Positions 29,065 to 39,361 of a stretch of 64,000 nucleotides of DNA are shown one piece after another. This DNA is from Chryseobacterium indologenes (GTDB lineage: Bacteria > Bacteroidota > Bacteroidia > Flavobacteriales > Weeksellaceae), in assembly GCA_016025055.1 (NCBI GenBank), contig CP065590.1, positions 620,001-684,000 of the forward strand, in the 5' to 3' direction. The notes under the pieces are model-generated. The model made no database searches. It was given only the letters and a program-made list of their open reading frames with translations, and was not told the DNA's origin. The position numbers and the translations under genes are program-made. Position 1 is the first letter of the stretch; every line of letters begins with the position of its first letter.

Positions 29065-29442
29065 ATGAAAAAATACCTATCGGTAGCTGCATTAAGCCTT
29101 ATTGGCTTAATCTCCTGCAGTAACGAACAAAACATTCTTACCAGTGTAGAAAGTATGAAAACTCCCGAAGTAGAAGCTTTTGACAAGGCTTTCAAAAGTT
29201 TGGGAGATCCCAAAAACCAACCTACAGCTGAAGAAAAACAAGGAAATTCTGTTGAATTAAGTGACAGAAGAAAAGAAATCATCCTTCCGTCCTCAAAAGC
29301 ATTAATTGTCTCTACAGGTGTTTCGGAAGCGGAAATGAACAGAAAAACAGGAGGTGATAAAAATAAAATCATCGCCTGGGCACTTGATATTAGTTTCAAA
29401 CAGAAAGAACAGATATACAAAACAGTAAAGATTGCTAACTAA
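29065..29442 (+). CDS. Small lipoprotein of unknown function
   Basis: A 125-residue protein with a lipoprotein signal: MKKYLSVAALSLIGLISC, with Cys18 as the lipidation site followed by SNEQN. The mature part is charged and contains no recognised domain; DRRKEIILPSSKALIVSTGVSEAEMNRKTGGDK lies in its middle. It is followed 54 bp later by another small exported protein, and the two may be cotranscribed up to the terminator at 30026. Confidence 0.6.
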   Translation: MKKYLSVAALSLIGLISCSNEQNILTSVESMKTPEVEAFDKAFKSLGDPKNQPTAEEKQGNSVELSDRRKEIILPSSKALIVSTGVSEAEMNRKTGGDKNKIIAWALDISFKQKEQIYKTVKIAN

Positions 29443-29496
29443 TCTTTAAGAGTTTCAATATCACTTTTTTATTCTCTCACATTTTAAATTATTATC

Positions 29497-30021
29497 ATGA
29501 AAAAAATAACCCTGTTCATTTTCTTACTGGTGACAACCATTTGTTTTTCGCAAAGTAAGGTCTTTGTTGTTTATAATTATTCTGACCTTAAGCTTGAAGG
29601 CCGATTAACTGCCTGTAACCCAACCAATTTCTATCCTGCTGTGACTGCCAATCCCGCTCCAGGAACTACAATATTTACAATACCTGCCAAACTGATGACG
29701 AAGATTTACTCATTGGATACTTCAGGAACTTCGATTGTACCAATATATGACTGGTCTGTAAGTACTTCTCCTCAGACCGGTGGCAGCTATAATTATACTG
29801 ATCCTTACCTCACTACCATTATGCCTTATCTGGCCTGGGGTGCCTTTTCATTTAGAACTGTGGATAAGACGGGTGCTATCCGGGATTATTTCAATATGGG
29901 AAATCCAAATGTATATCCCTCCACAGTTTATACTAATCAGGTTGGCCAAAATATGCCCAATATCACTGTGGAATGGGTAGAATATGCAGATTATATAGCT
30001 TTAAGCGTATATCAAAACTAA
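29497..30021 (+). CDS. Small secreted protein of unknown function
   Basis: A 174-residue protein with a Sec signal peptide (MKKITLFIFLLVTTICFSQ) and a mature part rich in Thr, Tyr and Pro with beta character (SKVFVVYNYSDLKLEGRL, PNITVEWVEYADYIALSVYQ). No catalytic motif or sorting domain is visible. Paired with the lipoprotein just upstream. Confidence 0.6.
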   Translation: MKKITLFIFLLVTTICFSQSKVFVVYNYSDLKLEGRLTACNPTNFYPAVTANPAPGTTIFTIPAKLMTKIYSLDTSGTSIVPIYDWSVSTSPQTGGSYNYTDPYLTTIMPYLAWGAFSFRTVDKTGAIRDYFNMGNPNVYPSTVYTNQVGQNMPNITVEWVEYADYIALSVYQN

Positions 30022-30025
30022 AAAA

Positions 30026-30056
30026 ATAAAGCGGAGAACATTCTCCGCTTATTTTT
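30026..30056 (+). terminator. Intrinsic terminator after the secreted-protein gene
   Basis: A perfect GCGGAGAA / TTCTCCGC stem (30031-30038 with 30041-30048), extended by A-U pairs, with a T-rich tail. It lies between convergent transcripts (this gene and rnpB) and may work in both directions. Confidence 0.8.
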
Positions 30057-30080
30057 GATATAAAATACAGTCTATAAAAT

Positions 30081-30404
30081 CACGAGAAAATCTATAAGCC
30101 GGATTTTGTACTTCTGAAGAAGCGCCTGTTATTTATCTACGTTTTACATTACTGCAAAACTTGAGCTGATTACCCCTCGGCTTTCAGGACGAGCCGCCCC
30201 TATTTCCATTACTGAAAAGAACCGATATACTTATCATTGCACCGCAAAGAGTTTACCTGGTTTCACTACAGCCGAACTGTACCTGCTTTCTGTTGCACTT
30301 GTCCTACCCTCACGGGTGACGGATGTTATCCGCTTTGCTGCTCTATGGTGTCCGGACTTTCCTACCTCCCGTAAACGGGAAATCAACAGGCCGATTTTCT
30401 CGCG
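30081..30404 (-). ncRNA. rnpB: RNase P RNA, bacterial class A
   Basis: The catalytic RNA that trims 5' leaders from tRNA precursors. On the minus strand the 5' part contains the universal GGAAAGTCCGGACACC segment followed by ATAGAGCAG; the middle has GTGAAACCAGGTAAACTC and a CGAGGGGTAA-type P15 region; the 3' part carries ACAAAATCCGGCTTAT. The ends pair: GAGAAAATC (30401-30393) with GATTTTCTC (30092-30084), forming P1. Length is about 324 nt. A TATCTTTG -7 box lies just upstream at the right distance. Confidence 0.93.
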
Positions 30405-30408
30405 GATG

Positions 30409-30416
30409 CAAAGATA
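30409..30416 (-). promoter_or_regulatory. -7 promoter element of rnpB
   Basis: TATCTTTG on the minus strand, with its end five bases before the first base of the P1 helix, so a start at the mature 5' end fits. Confidence 0.7.
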
Positions 30417-30587
30417 CGTAAATTTCATGGTAAAACAGGTACACACACCTGAGAGCAATCTGATCTCAGCATTTTTATCTTCGGCTCGAAACTCATTTTT
30501 ATGCTCAGTTTTTATCCTTTTAGGATTTTACGATTATAATTTTCACTAATTACCACATTATTATTATCTTCGTGCGATTATACATCT

Positions 30588-31080
30588 ATGAATTCCAGGG
30601 AAAAAGAATTTGCGCAACTTATTAAAGATAATCAGGGCTTGATTATTAAAGTATCGCGCTTATATACCAATTCTCTTGAAGATGAAGAGGATCTTTTTCA
30701 GGAAATCGTATTACAGCTCTGGAGAAGTTATGATTCTTTTAAAGGAAATTCCAAAATTTCTACATGGATGTATCGTGTAGCGCTCAATACAGCCATTACT
30801 CTTTTTAGAAAAAAAAAGCAAAAGCCTTCCCACGAATGAACTTGATATCAACCACAAGGATTTTGTGGAGGATGATGATGAGAAACAACAACAAATTTCG
30901 CTTTTGTATACTGTGATCAAGACTCTTCCTAATATAGAAAGAGCCATTGTCATGATGTATCTTGACGATCTGCCTTACAAGGATATTGCAGAAAACCTCG
31001 GTATCACTGAAGTCAATGCCCGCGTGAAAATGAACAGATTAAAGAAAACCCTTAAAGAACAGATGGAAAAATATGCCTGA
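30588..31080 (+). CDS. ECF-type RNA polymerase sigma factor, frameshifted at an A9 run
   Basis: Two frames make one sigma factor of 163 residues. The first carries region 2 (DEEDLFQEIVLQLWRSYDSF and ISTWMYRVALNTA). The second carries region 4 (LPNIERAIVMMYLDDLPYKDIAENLGITEVNARVKMNRLKK). They meet at 30809-30817, a run of nine A followed by G; eight A (or eleven) would read FRKKSKSLPTNELDINHKDF without a stop, and 493 nt minus one is 164 codons. The start is ATG at 30588. It overlaps the following membrane-protein gene by eight bases, the usual sigma and partner arrangement. Transcriptional slippage at A9 is possible, but a read error is simpler. Confidence 0.8.
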
Positions 31081-31747
31081 ATTTGATTTAGACAGTTTTA
31101 AAAAAACATGGCAGGAACAACCTGTTCAGCCTAAATATGACAACAGTGAGATTCTTCAGATGTTGAATCGAAAGTCGCGTAATTACGTAAAGTATATTTT
31201 CTGGATCAGTGTTGTAGAATTTTTATTCTTTTCCGTACTGGGGTTGTTCTATTTTTTCCAGGAAGAAGAATCAGATAGTTTTCGCAAGGTACTGGAAAGA
31301 TTGGGAGCACAGGAAGCGCCCGAGGTTGAAAACAATTTTGGCCATGTCTACCTGGCGATTAAAATACTAAGCTTACTCATTACAGCATATTTTGTATTAA
31401 AATTTTATCAGAATTACCGGAGAATAAAGATCGAAGAAAATCTTAAGGGGCTTATTACAAGAATCATTAAATTCAAAAGAACAGTTAATGCCTTTATTTT
31501 GATCAGTATTGTACTTCTGCTTGCCTTTACCTTCGTACTGACAGCTTTTATATTTTATATTTTAGACGCTCAGAATGTGCAGCCTAGCAACTCCAACCTT
31601 ACCATTATCATTGTCGGGATTACAGTGAGTACATTTCTTGCTATATCGATGATCTGGCTGTATTACAGGCTGGTATACGGTACCATTATTAAAAAACTGG
31701 ATAAAAATTTAAAGCAACTTAAGGAAATAGATTCTCAGGAAAATTAA
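31073..31747 (+). CDS. Membrane protein, probable partner of the adjacent sigma factor
   Basis: A 224-residue protein with a short cytoplasmic N-terminus (MPEFDLDSFKKTWQEQPVQPKYDN) and about four helices: YIFWISVVEFLFFSVLGLFYF, ILSLLITAYFVLKFY, VNAFILISIVLLLAFTFVLT and LTIIIVGITVSTFLAISMIW. Its ATG lies within the last codons of the sigma gene, so it is translationally coupled. By position it may act as an anti-sigma factor, but no zinc-binding anti-sigma motif is seen and no family function is known. Confidence 0.65.
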   Translation: MPEFDLDSFKKTWQEQPVQPKYDNSEILQMLNRKSRNYVKYIFWISVVEFLFFSVLGLFYFFQEEESDSFRKVLERLGAQEAPEVENNFGHVYLAIKILSLLITAYFVLKFYQNYRRIKIEENLKGLITRIIKFKRTVNAFILISIVLLLAFTFVLTAFIFYILDAQNVQPSNSNLTIIIVGITVSTFLAISMIWLYYRLVYGTIIKKLDKNLKQLKEIDSQEN

Positions 31748-31806
31748 TATACGTAGGTTATAGTTCAAGATATATTCATTATTTTTATTCCACCAAATCT
31801 TACACT

Positions 31807-33432
31807 ATGCCTTTATCTTATGTCTATGGAGCATCCGAGGTTCCATTATTAGGACAGACTATCGGAGCCAATCTTAAAAGTACAGTTGAAAAATACCCCC
31901 ATCAGGAAGCATTAATCTGTGTTCATCAGGATTACAGGGCTACGTATCAGGAATTTTATAATCAGACAACTGCTGTTGCAAAAGCATTGATATTCTTAGG
32001 TGCAAAAGCCGGTGACCGGGTTGGAGTATGGTCTTCCAACCGTTACGAATGGGTACTTTTACAGTATGCAACGGCCAGGATTGGGACGATTTTAGTCAAT
32101 ATCAATCCCGCTTACCGTACGCATGAACTTACCTATGTTCTTAATCAGTCTGAAGTTCGTTTTATCTTTTCTTCTTTACATTTCAAAACCAGTAATTATA
32201 AAGAAATGGTAGAATATGCGAAAGAAGTATGCCCGAGCCTTGAGCACGAAATTTTCTTTGATGATACCTGGGAAGATTTTGTAAATAACGGGCAGAATAT
32301 TTCTGATGAAGTACTTCACAGTTTTGAAGAACATGTACAGTTTGATGATCCTGTGAATATTCAGTATACTTCAGGCACTACGGGTTTTCCTAAAGGAGTA
32401 ACACTTTCTCATCATAATATTTTAAATAACGGGTATTTTATCGGGATACGTTTACATTATACGGAAAAGGACAGGGTGTGCATTCCCGTACCTTTTTATC
32501 ATTGTTTCGGAATGGTCATCGGGAATATATGCTGTACCGCTCACGGAGCCTGTATGGTAATCCCGAATGACAGTTTTGATCCGGATATCACCTTAAAGGT
32601 AGTCTCGGATGAAAAATGCACATCTTTATATGGTGTTCCTACTATGTTTATTGCTGAACTGGCTGTAAAAGATTTTGAAACCTATGATTTTTCAAGTTTA
32701 AGAACAGGAGTGATGGCAGGTTCAGTTTGTCCGCCAGAAATCATGAAAAAGGTGGAAAGCCTGATGAATATTAAGGAAATGAGCATCTGTTACGGAATGA
32801 CGGAGACCTCTCCCGTCTCTACCCAGACTTTAATTGGAACTCCATTGGCCAAACAGGTAAGTACCGTAGGCACAGTACAGGATCACCTTGAGATAAAAAT
32901 TGTTGATGAAAACGGCAGAATCCTGAAACGCGGGGAACATGGCGAACTTTGTACGAGGGGATATTCCGTTATGCTGAAATACTGGAATGACCCTGAAAAC
33001 ACAAAAAAAGTATTAGACCACGCGCGCTGGATGCATACAGGTGATCTGGCGGTAATGGATAAGGATGGCTATATTACCATTTCAGGAAGAATTAAGGACC
33101 TGATCATCCGCGGAGGAGAAAATATTTCCCCTAAAGAAATTGAAGATTTTTTATATACCTATACCCATATTCTGGATGTTCAGATCATAGGTATTCCCAG
33201 TGAAAAATTTGGAGAGGAAGTCATGGCATGGGTGAAGGTAAGAAAAGGATTTACCATTACTGAAGATGAATTGGTTGAATACTGCAAAGGAAAAATTGCC
33301 CATTATAAAGTTCCGAAATACTGGAAATTTGTAGATGAGTTTCCAATGACAATCTCAGGAAAGATAAGAAAAGTGGAAATGCGTGAAATTTCTATGAAAG
33401 AATTGGGTCTTGAAAATGCTAAAAATATATAA
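31807..33432 (+). CDS. AMP-dependent acyl-CoA synthetase
   Basis: A 541-residue ANL-superfamily ligase activating a fatty or other carboxylic acid to its CoA thioester through an acyl-adenylate. Motifs: the P-loop YTSGTTGFPKGVTLSHHN near residue 188, YGMTETSPVS near 328, the hinge and ATP-binding WMHTGDLAVMDKDGYITISGR near 416, and the C-terminal catalytic lysine in MTISGKIRKVEMRE. Length and motifs fit medium/long-chain acyl-CoA synthetases (ACSF2/FadD-like). It is monocistronic, with a bidirectional terminator against rpoN. Confidence 0.9.
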   Translation: MPLSYVYGASEVPLLGQTIGANLKSTVEKYPHQEALICVHQDYRATYQEFYNQTTAVAKALIFLGAKAGDRVGVWSSNRYEWVLLQYATARIGTILVNINPAYRTHELTYVLNQSEVRFIFSSLHFKTSNYKEMVEYAKEVCPSLEHEIFFDDTWEDFVNNGQNISDEVLHSFEEHVQFDDPVNIQYTSGTTGFPKGVTLSHHNILNNGYFIGIRLHYTEKDRVCIPVPFYHCFGMVIGNICCTAHGACMVIPNDSFDPDITLKVVSDEKCTSLYGVPTMFIAELAVKDFETYDFSSLRTGVMAGSVCPPEIMKKVESLMNIKEMSICYGMTETSPVSTQTLIGTPLAKQVSTVGTVQDHLEIKIVDENGRILKRGEHGELCTRGYSVMLKYWNDPENTKKVLDHARWMHTGDLAVMDKDGYITISGRIKDLIIRGGENISPKEIEDFLYTYTHILDVQIIGIPSEKFGEEVMAWVKVRKGFTITEDELVEYCKGKIAHYKVPKYWKFVDEFPMTISGKIRKVEMREISMKELGLENAKNI

Positions 33433-33455
33433 CTAAATTATATTTTACTAAAAAC

Positions 33456-33486
33456 AAAAGGTGAACATTTAACGTTCACCTTTTTA
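33456..33486. terminator. Bidirectional terminator between the acyl-CoA synthetase gene and rpoN
   Basis: A GGTGAAC / GTTCACC stem (33460-33466 with 33474-33480) flanked by A-runs and T-runs, so each strand has a U-rich 3' tail. The two flanking genes converge here. Confidence 0.8.
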
Positions 33487-33502
33487 TATTATCCGATACT
33501 AT

Positions 33503-34965
33503 CTATAGTTCTTTCCTTAATCTTGCAACAGGAATATTAAGCTGCTCACGATATTTTGCGATCGTTCTTCTGGCAATATTATATCCTTGTTCTTTTAAAA
33601 TCACTACCAATGCATCGTCCGTTAATGGTTTTCTCTTGTTTTCTTTATCGATTACTTCCTGCAGGTGGGTTTTGATTTCTTTTGTAGAAACTTCTTCTCC
33701 GTCATCATTCGTTAAACTATCAGAGAACAGATCTTTAAGATAGACGATACCGTTTGGGGTATCGGCATATTTACTTTTACCACTCTGGAGATGGTAGAAA
33801 TATCAAATCCCGTTATATCTGCAACATCTTTTAAGATCATTGGTTTCAGAGATTTTTCGTCCCCTGTAATGAAATAATCTTTCTGGAACTTTACAATCGC
33901 GGTAATGGTTTGTAATAATGTATTCTGACGCTGGTTAATCGCATCGATATACCATTTGGCAGCATCAAGCTTTTGTTTGATAAACAAGGCCGCTTGTTTA
34001 TGCTCTGAAGAGTTTTTATCGTGTGAGTAGGTTGACAAAATATCTTTGTATTCCTCAGATACTCTCAGAGTCGGTGCATTTTTACTGTTAAGCATCGGAA
34101 TTACCTGTCCGTCCTTCACCTGAATCACAAAATCCGGGATAATTTCCTGATTGATGGTAATCGTCTGGGTATCAAAGTTACCCCCTACTTTTGGAGATAG
34201 TTTTGATATTTCGTCCAATGCATCCTTCAGATCATCTTCTTCAATATCATATTTCTGGATGATCTTATTGTAGTGCTTATTAGTCAGGGCATCAAACTGA
34301 TACCTCAAAATATTGGCTGCTAAAGAAACAGCTTTATCTGAGCTGACCTTCTTCTCAATCTGTAATAATAAACATTCCTGCAATCCTCTTGCACCGACAC
34401 CCGGTGGATCCAGTTTCTGAATGTAATTTTCTAGAATATCCTCTACCCTTTCTCTGGTAGTATAAATTCCTTGTGAGAAAGCAAGATCATCAACGATAGA
34501 TTTAATTTCCCTTCTCAAATATCCGTCAGTATCCAGATTGCCGATAAGGTATTCTGCAATTTTCAGGTCTTCTTCACTGATATTCACCAAATGGATCTGC
34601 TCCAGCAGATAATCATATAAAGACTGGCCTTCCGTCAGCAGGCTTTCATTATCAAACTCTTCATCATCAGGGGAGTAATTGCTGGATGCGGTTTTATAGC
34701 TAGGTTCGTCGTCATAAAGATATTCATTAACGTCGAAGTCTGTTTCAATGCTTTCTGTACCCTCATCCTGATAAGCATCTTCCAAAGAAGAATATTCATC
34801 TTCTTTAGAATCTTCTTTTACAATTTCCAAAGCAGGGTTTTCTTCTAACTCTCTCTCCAACTCCTCTTCAAATTCAAGAGTATGAAGCTGAATCAGCTTC
34901 ATCAACTGGATCTGCTGAGGAGCCAGCTTCTGTCCTAATTTGAGTTGTAAGTGTTGTTTAAGCAT
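33503..34965 (-). CDS. rpoN: RNA polymerase sigma-54 factor, single-base frameshift in the assembly
   Basis: Sigma-54 directs RNA polymerase to -24/-12 promoters and needs an AAA+ activator. Region I is the Gln/Leu-rich start (KLGQKLAPQQIQLMKLIQL), followed by an acidic linker and the core-binding domain. The frame breaks near 33776 in a run of four A; one more A reads ISRVVKSKYADTPNGIVYLK and continues to the diagnostic RpoN box (ARRTIAKYRE) and a stop at 33505-33503. Repaired length is 488 codons. The shorter 417-residue version would lack the DNA-binding RpoN box and could not work, so an indel error is likely. Confidence 0.92.
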
Positions 34966-35083
34966 ATTCGTGTTTGCGTTTTAACATAACATATTCTACG
35001 AATTTAATAAATTTATTTGATAAAAGATACAATTAGCATGATTTTTGCATTACAACTTTCAACATAATAAACTATTAAACAAT

Positions 35084-35118
35084 AAAAAAAGCCTTAATTT
35101 TTCATTAAGGCTTTTTTT
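35084..35118. terminator. Terminator downstream of asnS (bidirectional form)
   Basis: GCCTTAAT / ATTAAGGC stem (35091-35098 with 35104-35111) flanked by seven A and seven T. On the minus strand it follows the asnS stop by only a few bases. Confidence 0.85.
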
Positions 35119-35124
35119 ATTGTT

Positions 35125-36573
35125 CTAGAATTCAGCACTTTTCGGCGTTCTAGGGAAAGGAATCACATCTCTGATATTTGTCATTCCCGTTACGAAAAGA
35201 ACAAGTCTTTCCAATCCCAAACCGAAGCCTGCATGCGGCACAGAACCAAACTTACGGGTATCAAGGTACCACCAAAGCTCGTGCTCATCTACATGCATAT
35301 CTGCCATCTTCTGTTTTAAAACATCCAGTCTCGCTTCTCTTTCCGATCCTCCGATAATTTCACCAATTCCCGGGAAAAGAACATCCATTGCTGCCACTGT
35401 TTTATTGTCATCATTTAACTTCATATAGAAAGCTTTGATTTCTTTCGGATAGTCAAATAATACTACTGGGCTCTCAAAATGTTTCTCAACAAGATATCTT
35501 TCATGCTCAGACTGAAGGTCTGTTCCCCATTTTTCAACAGGGTATGCAAATTTTCCTTTTTTGTTTTCCTTAGAGTTCAATAAGATCTCGATTGCTTCCG
35601 TATAACTTACACGCTTGAAACGTTTAGCCACTACATTCTGAAGTTTCTCGATAAGGCCTTCTTTTGCTCTTTCTTTTTCAGGTTTTGACTTCTGCTCTTC
35701 TTCGAAGCGCTTATCAAGGAATTCAAGATCATCTTTACAGTTGTCCAGAACATATTGAATCACATACTTCAGGAAATCTTCTGCAAGGTCAATATTGTCT
35801 TCAAGGTTGTTGAACGCTACTTCCGGTTCAATCATCCAGAATTCTGCAAGGTGTCTTGTTGTGTTAGAGTTTTCAGCACGGAAAGTAGGGCCGAATGTAT
35901 AGATTCTTCCTAATCCCATAGCTGCAGTTTCTCCTTCAAGCTGTCCTGAAACGGTAAGGTTGGTTTTTTTTCCGAAGAAATCCTGTGAAAAATCAATTTC
36001 GCCCTCTTCAGTTTTTGGCATATTGTTCAGGTCAAAGTTCGTCACCCCAAACATTTCTCCTGCTCCTTCTGCATCAGCTCCGGTAATTACAGGCGTATTG
36101 ATATAGAAGAACTGGTTTTTGTTGAAGAATGAATGAACGGCAAAACTCACTGCGTGACGTACTCTGAAAACAGCTCCAAAAAGGTTGGTTCTGAATCTCA
36201 GGTGGGCCTGCTCACGAAGTTTCTCCAAGCTGTGTTTCTTAGGCTGAAGAATTGTACTTTGAAGTTCTTCAGTAAAGTTATCTCCTAAAATGATAATTTT
36301 TTTAGCGATAATTTCCACAGATTGTCCTGCTCCCTGGCTTTCTACCACTTCACCTACTACTTTAAGAGAAGAAGCCGTACTAATTTTTTTGATGATCTCT
36401 TCATCAAAATTTTCGAAATCAACAACTATCTGCAAATTATTAATCGTAGAACCATCATTAAGCGCAATAAAGCGATTCGCACGGAATGATCTTACCCATC
36501 CGTAAACTGTAATGTCATGATGTAATACTTTCTTGTAATCCTTCAGGATTTCTTTGATCGTTTGCTTTTTCAT
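35125..36573 (-). CDS. asnS: Asparagine--tRNA ligase
   Basis: A 482-residue class IIb aminoacyl-tRNA synthetase charging tRNA-Asn. An N-terminal OB-fold anticodon domain ([22 protein letters not shown]) is followed by the catalytic core: motif 1 around [15 protein letters not shown], motif 2 with [26 protein letters not shown], and motif 3 [27 protein letters not shown]. The latter part is the typical AsxRS end. A TAACTTTG -7 box lies upstream at 36620-36613. Confidence 0.96.
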   Translation of the reverse strand: MKKQTIKEILKDYKKVLHHDITVYGWVRSFRANRFIALNDGSTINNLQIVVDFENFDEEIIKKISTASSLKVVGEVVESQGAGQSVEIIAKKIIILGDNFTEELQSTILQPKKHSLEKLREQAHLRFRTNLFGAVFRVRHAVSFAVHSFFNKNQFFYINTPVITGADAEGAGEMFGVTNFDLNNMPKTEEGEIDFSQDFFGKKTNLTVSGQLEGETAAMGLGRIYTFGPTFRAENSNTTRHLAEFWMIEPEVAFNNLEDNIDLAEDFLKYVIQYVLDNCKDDLEFLDKRFEEEQKSKPEKERAKEGLIEKLQNVVAKRFKRVSYTEAIEILLNSKENKKGKFAYPVEKWGTDLQSEHERYLVEKHFESPVVLFDYPKEIKAFYMKLNDDNKTVAAMDVLFPGIGEIIGGSEREARLDVLKQKMADMHVDEHELWWYLDTRKFGSVPHAGFGLGLERLVLFVTGMTNIRDVIPFPRTPKSAEF

Positions 36574-36612
36574 TTGTTGATGATAAATTTTTTATATAAA
36601 AATTAATGTCTG

Positions 36613-36620
36613 CAAAGTTA
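36613..36620 (-). promoter_or_regulatory. -7 promoter element of asnS
   Basis: TAACTTTG on the minus strand, about 40 bp before the asnS ATG and directly after the T-run of an upstream terminator, so asnS is transcribed on its own. Confidence 0.6.
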
Positions 36621-36652
36621 CAAAAAAACAGCGCAACTTAATGATTGCGCTG
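36621..36652 (-). terminator. Intrinsic terminator upstream of asnS
   Basis: CAGCGCAA / TTGCGCTG stem (8 bp, 36652-36645 with 36636-36629 on the minus strand), then seven T. It ends a transcript arriving from the 36.65-37.3 kb region, in which no annotated gene lies. Confidence 0.75.
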
Positions 36653-37317
36653 CCTTTAAAAATCATTTAACAAGCATTAAAACTTTCAATTCAGGAAAAC
36701 TATATTTTTTATGGTTATTACCTGACCACTCTAAAGATTTAAATTTATCTGAATATGATCCTGAATTTCAATAAAATTCGCATTAACCTGAACGAATATC
36801 ACTATTTTATAAAGAATACATTATATTCTGAGTTTTCATGGTTTTTAGTTTTTATCCTTTGTATCGAAATGGTTATTAGTTTTTTTTGAGGTGATACTTT
36901 TCCGGTCAATAATCCGATCTATAACAACGTGGTTGATTCTCATGGTTTTTGTTGAAAGCAGATCGAACGGACTTCTGTTTTAATTACTTTAATAATTTTC
37001 AAATGATTATTTTCTACGTACCAAATTTTTAATGTTTACCTGTTCACTTTCTTTTTTCTTTTTTCTTTTTTAATGTTTTTTTTCGATTAATTTTTTCCGG
37101 TCATTCAAACCTGATTGTTTTTTTGCTGATCAGCAATTTTAATTTTGAAATTCAGACTGTGCACATCCAAGTTCCAAATGTTGTGTGTTTTTACCTGGAA
37201 CAAAGATGCATGAAGAAGTGTAACGACACAAGCAAATAGTCCATAAATTCATAAATTTATATACCTAAAAACATGAATTTATAGATGATAAAATATTGAT
37301 AACGAAACAATTAAATA
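36653..37317. other. 665-bp intergenic region without a recognised gene
   Basis: AT-rich with long A or T tracts (37046-37083). No protein family was recognised on either strand. On the minus strand a 32-residue frame, MRINHVVIDRIIDRK and onward, spans 36943-36845 and is followed by another short one; both begin in the context AAAAACCATGA. Because a strong minus-strand terminator closes the region, it may encode a small RNA or small peptide, or be the long 3' part of the regulator transcript from 37318. Confidence 0.35.
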
Positions 37318-39042
37318 TTAATCCACTTTCATTTCTTCTATTTCTTTCAAATAGACGGAAAGTGGTGTTCCGGTTCTTTTTTTGAATGCCATTGTGAAGG
37401 CCTGTTCATTATTGTACCCTAATTCTTCGGCAATAAAAGGAACTTTATAAGAGCGAAATTTTCTGTCGGTAGCCAATCTGCTGATGGCATAATCAATTCT
37501 TAAATCATTCAGATAGGTAGCGAAATTTTTTCCTTTGTAGGTATTGATGATTTCTGATAAATATCTGGAGTTGGTTTTTATTTTTTTAGCAAGAACACCT
37601 AATGTAATTCCTTTACTCAAAAACTGTTCTTTTGTTTCAAAGGTTCCAAGCTCCTGCAAAATAGTCTGGGCAATGTCTTCAGAAATTGTTCTGCTCGTTT
37701 TATCTTCAGCATTATCGGTGAGAAAAGAATCTGAATCTATTTCATTCTTTGATTCGTCATCCGTCTTTATTTTTTTCTCATTTACAGACTGGATCAGATC
37801 CTGAGCAATTTTTTTATATTTTTTTCTGTTTTTTTATACTTAAAATAAAAGTTGATAAACAGGAGATGGGAAATCAATAAAAGGCTTATGACAATATAAA
37901 AGAGTTTCTTCCTTTTTTCAAGTCCATTCGTAATCGTTTCTTTTTCCTGTTGTAAGGTCAGCACATCATATCTTCCCGGGAGTTCCCGCGATATGTACCG
38001 GAACTGCGTATTGAGAATATGGTCAATTTTAAAAAAACGTTCAACATAGTACAGCTGTTTTTCCTGATCTCTTATTTCCTTATAATGATTAATCAGATAG
38101 GTATAAACTTCTCTGAGCTCAGGATATATATAATCTGTCTTAAGGACTATAGAATCAATTTTCTTAAAACATGCGATCGCGTTGTCTTTTTGTTGAAGTC
38201 CTGCATAGGATCTTCCTAGATTCAAAAGTGTGTAATTTTCATTTCGTTGACTTTCATTACCGGGTGTAAAGAAAAATTTTTCGCATTGCAACAAATCATC
38301 AATTGCATTTTGATATTTTTTTGACTGCAAATGATAATACCCTAATAATCCTAAGTTTTGATAATAGCGGTACATATCATTATTTTTTTTGGAAGCCTGC
38401 AAACCCTCTTGGATCAGTATATGAGCCGAATCCATTTTATTAATCTCTATATAAGCGCCCGCAAGATTGAGCTTAAGGCCATCGCGCTCCTCATCGCTCA
38501 TATATTCAGCATTATACAAATAATTCCTTAAGGTTTTAGCGGTTTCGGCGTGTTTTCCGATATAATTGTTCAGATTAGCAATTCCGATATGAGCCAGGGC
38601 AATCTGTCTTTTATCATCTTTTTCCTGTGCATATTTCAGCCCCAGCAGATAATTATCCAGCGCAGCATGAAGATCATTGAACTTCCAGTATAAATTGGCC
38701 CTCAACAAGTAAGTTCTGGCAGGATTATAAATTTGTTGAGAGTTTTTTGTAATCTTTTGTAGACTGTCAAGATATTTTAAAGCAACCGGTAAAGGTTTAT
38801 CAAAATGTAAAAGTACATATGCCTCAGCAATCTGATCAACATTGTTCTCAGCTTTAGCTTTTTTCAGATACAGTTCAGCATTATTTTTTCTGATTTTGTC
38901 ATCACCTGATTTACCTTTATAGAAATTGTTTTCCAATTCGCCATAGGTACTTTTTTTCTGAAATGTTCTTTTCAACACTTGTGGTTTGTGCATTTAATAT
39001 GTTACTGAGAATGAGTAACAGGATCAGATATTTTATTCTCAT
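37318..39042 (-). CDS. TPR-containing AraC-family transcriptional regulator with signal peptide, two homopolymer indels
   Basis: Three frames give one protein of about 574 residues. From ATG 39042 a signal peptide (MRIKYLILLLILSNILNAQ) leads to a TPR region (repeats such as ALAHIGIANLNNYIGKH and YQNLGLLGYYHLQSKKY). A membrane helix (LFYIVISLLLISHLLFINFYF) follows, then a cytoplasmic AraC-type HTH (LGVLAKKIKTNSRYLSEIIN, then IAEELGYNNEQAFTMAFKKRTG). The frame breaks at a run of seven A near 38951-38957 (six or nine expected) and again near 37829 (seven, eight expected). TPR, TM, HTH regulators are common in Flavobacteriia. Target unknown. Confidence 0.8.
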
Positions 39043-39061
39043 CAATTTCCAGGGTATCTTA

Positions 39062-39092
39062 CAAAAGTATTATTATTTGGTATAAGTTACAA
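39062..39092 (-). promoter_or_regulatory. Promoter of the TPR/AraC regulator
   Basis: TTG (39092-39090), a 20-bp spacer and TACTTTTG (39069-39062) on the minus strand. A 7-bp hairpin (39098-39120) abuts its upstream edge. The remaining bases up to the SDR gene at 39362 show no gene. Confidence 0.65.
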
Positions 39093-39361
39093 CAAAGGCA
39101 GCCTAATCCGGTCAGGCTGCGTTTTAAAATCATAAACAATTTTAATCCAGAATGAAAAACCAGTCTGTTTCTACGGAAAAAGAATTAAATCCTTTGATAA
39201 AAAACGTTTCCTGAACACTTTGATAAAGGTGAATATTGATTGAGATTTTTCTGTATAATCATCATTCACGATTTGGATACATCATTCACCGATCCGGCTA
39301 CATTTTCTCTGTCGTAAGTTTCCATCTTTGTCCCATCATTTAAACAAAAAAATATTTAAAA

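Noticed and set aside
30234..30549. Protein-coding frames on both strands around 30.2-30.5 kb
   Set aside because: They lie over the RNase P RNA gene.
36845..36943. Asn-containing 32-residue frame as a leader peptide of asnS
   Set aside because: It lies over 190 bp before the terminator, Asn codons are not clustered, no alternative pairing with the terminator was found, and asnS has its own promoter after the terminator.
39098..39120. 7-bp hairpin next to the TPR/AraC promoter as a terminator
   Set aside because: No gene ends nearby on either strand and the T-run is poor.
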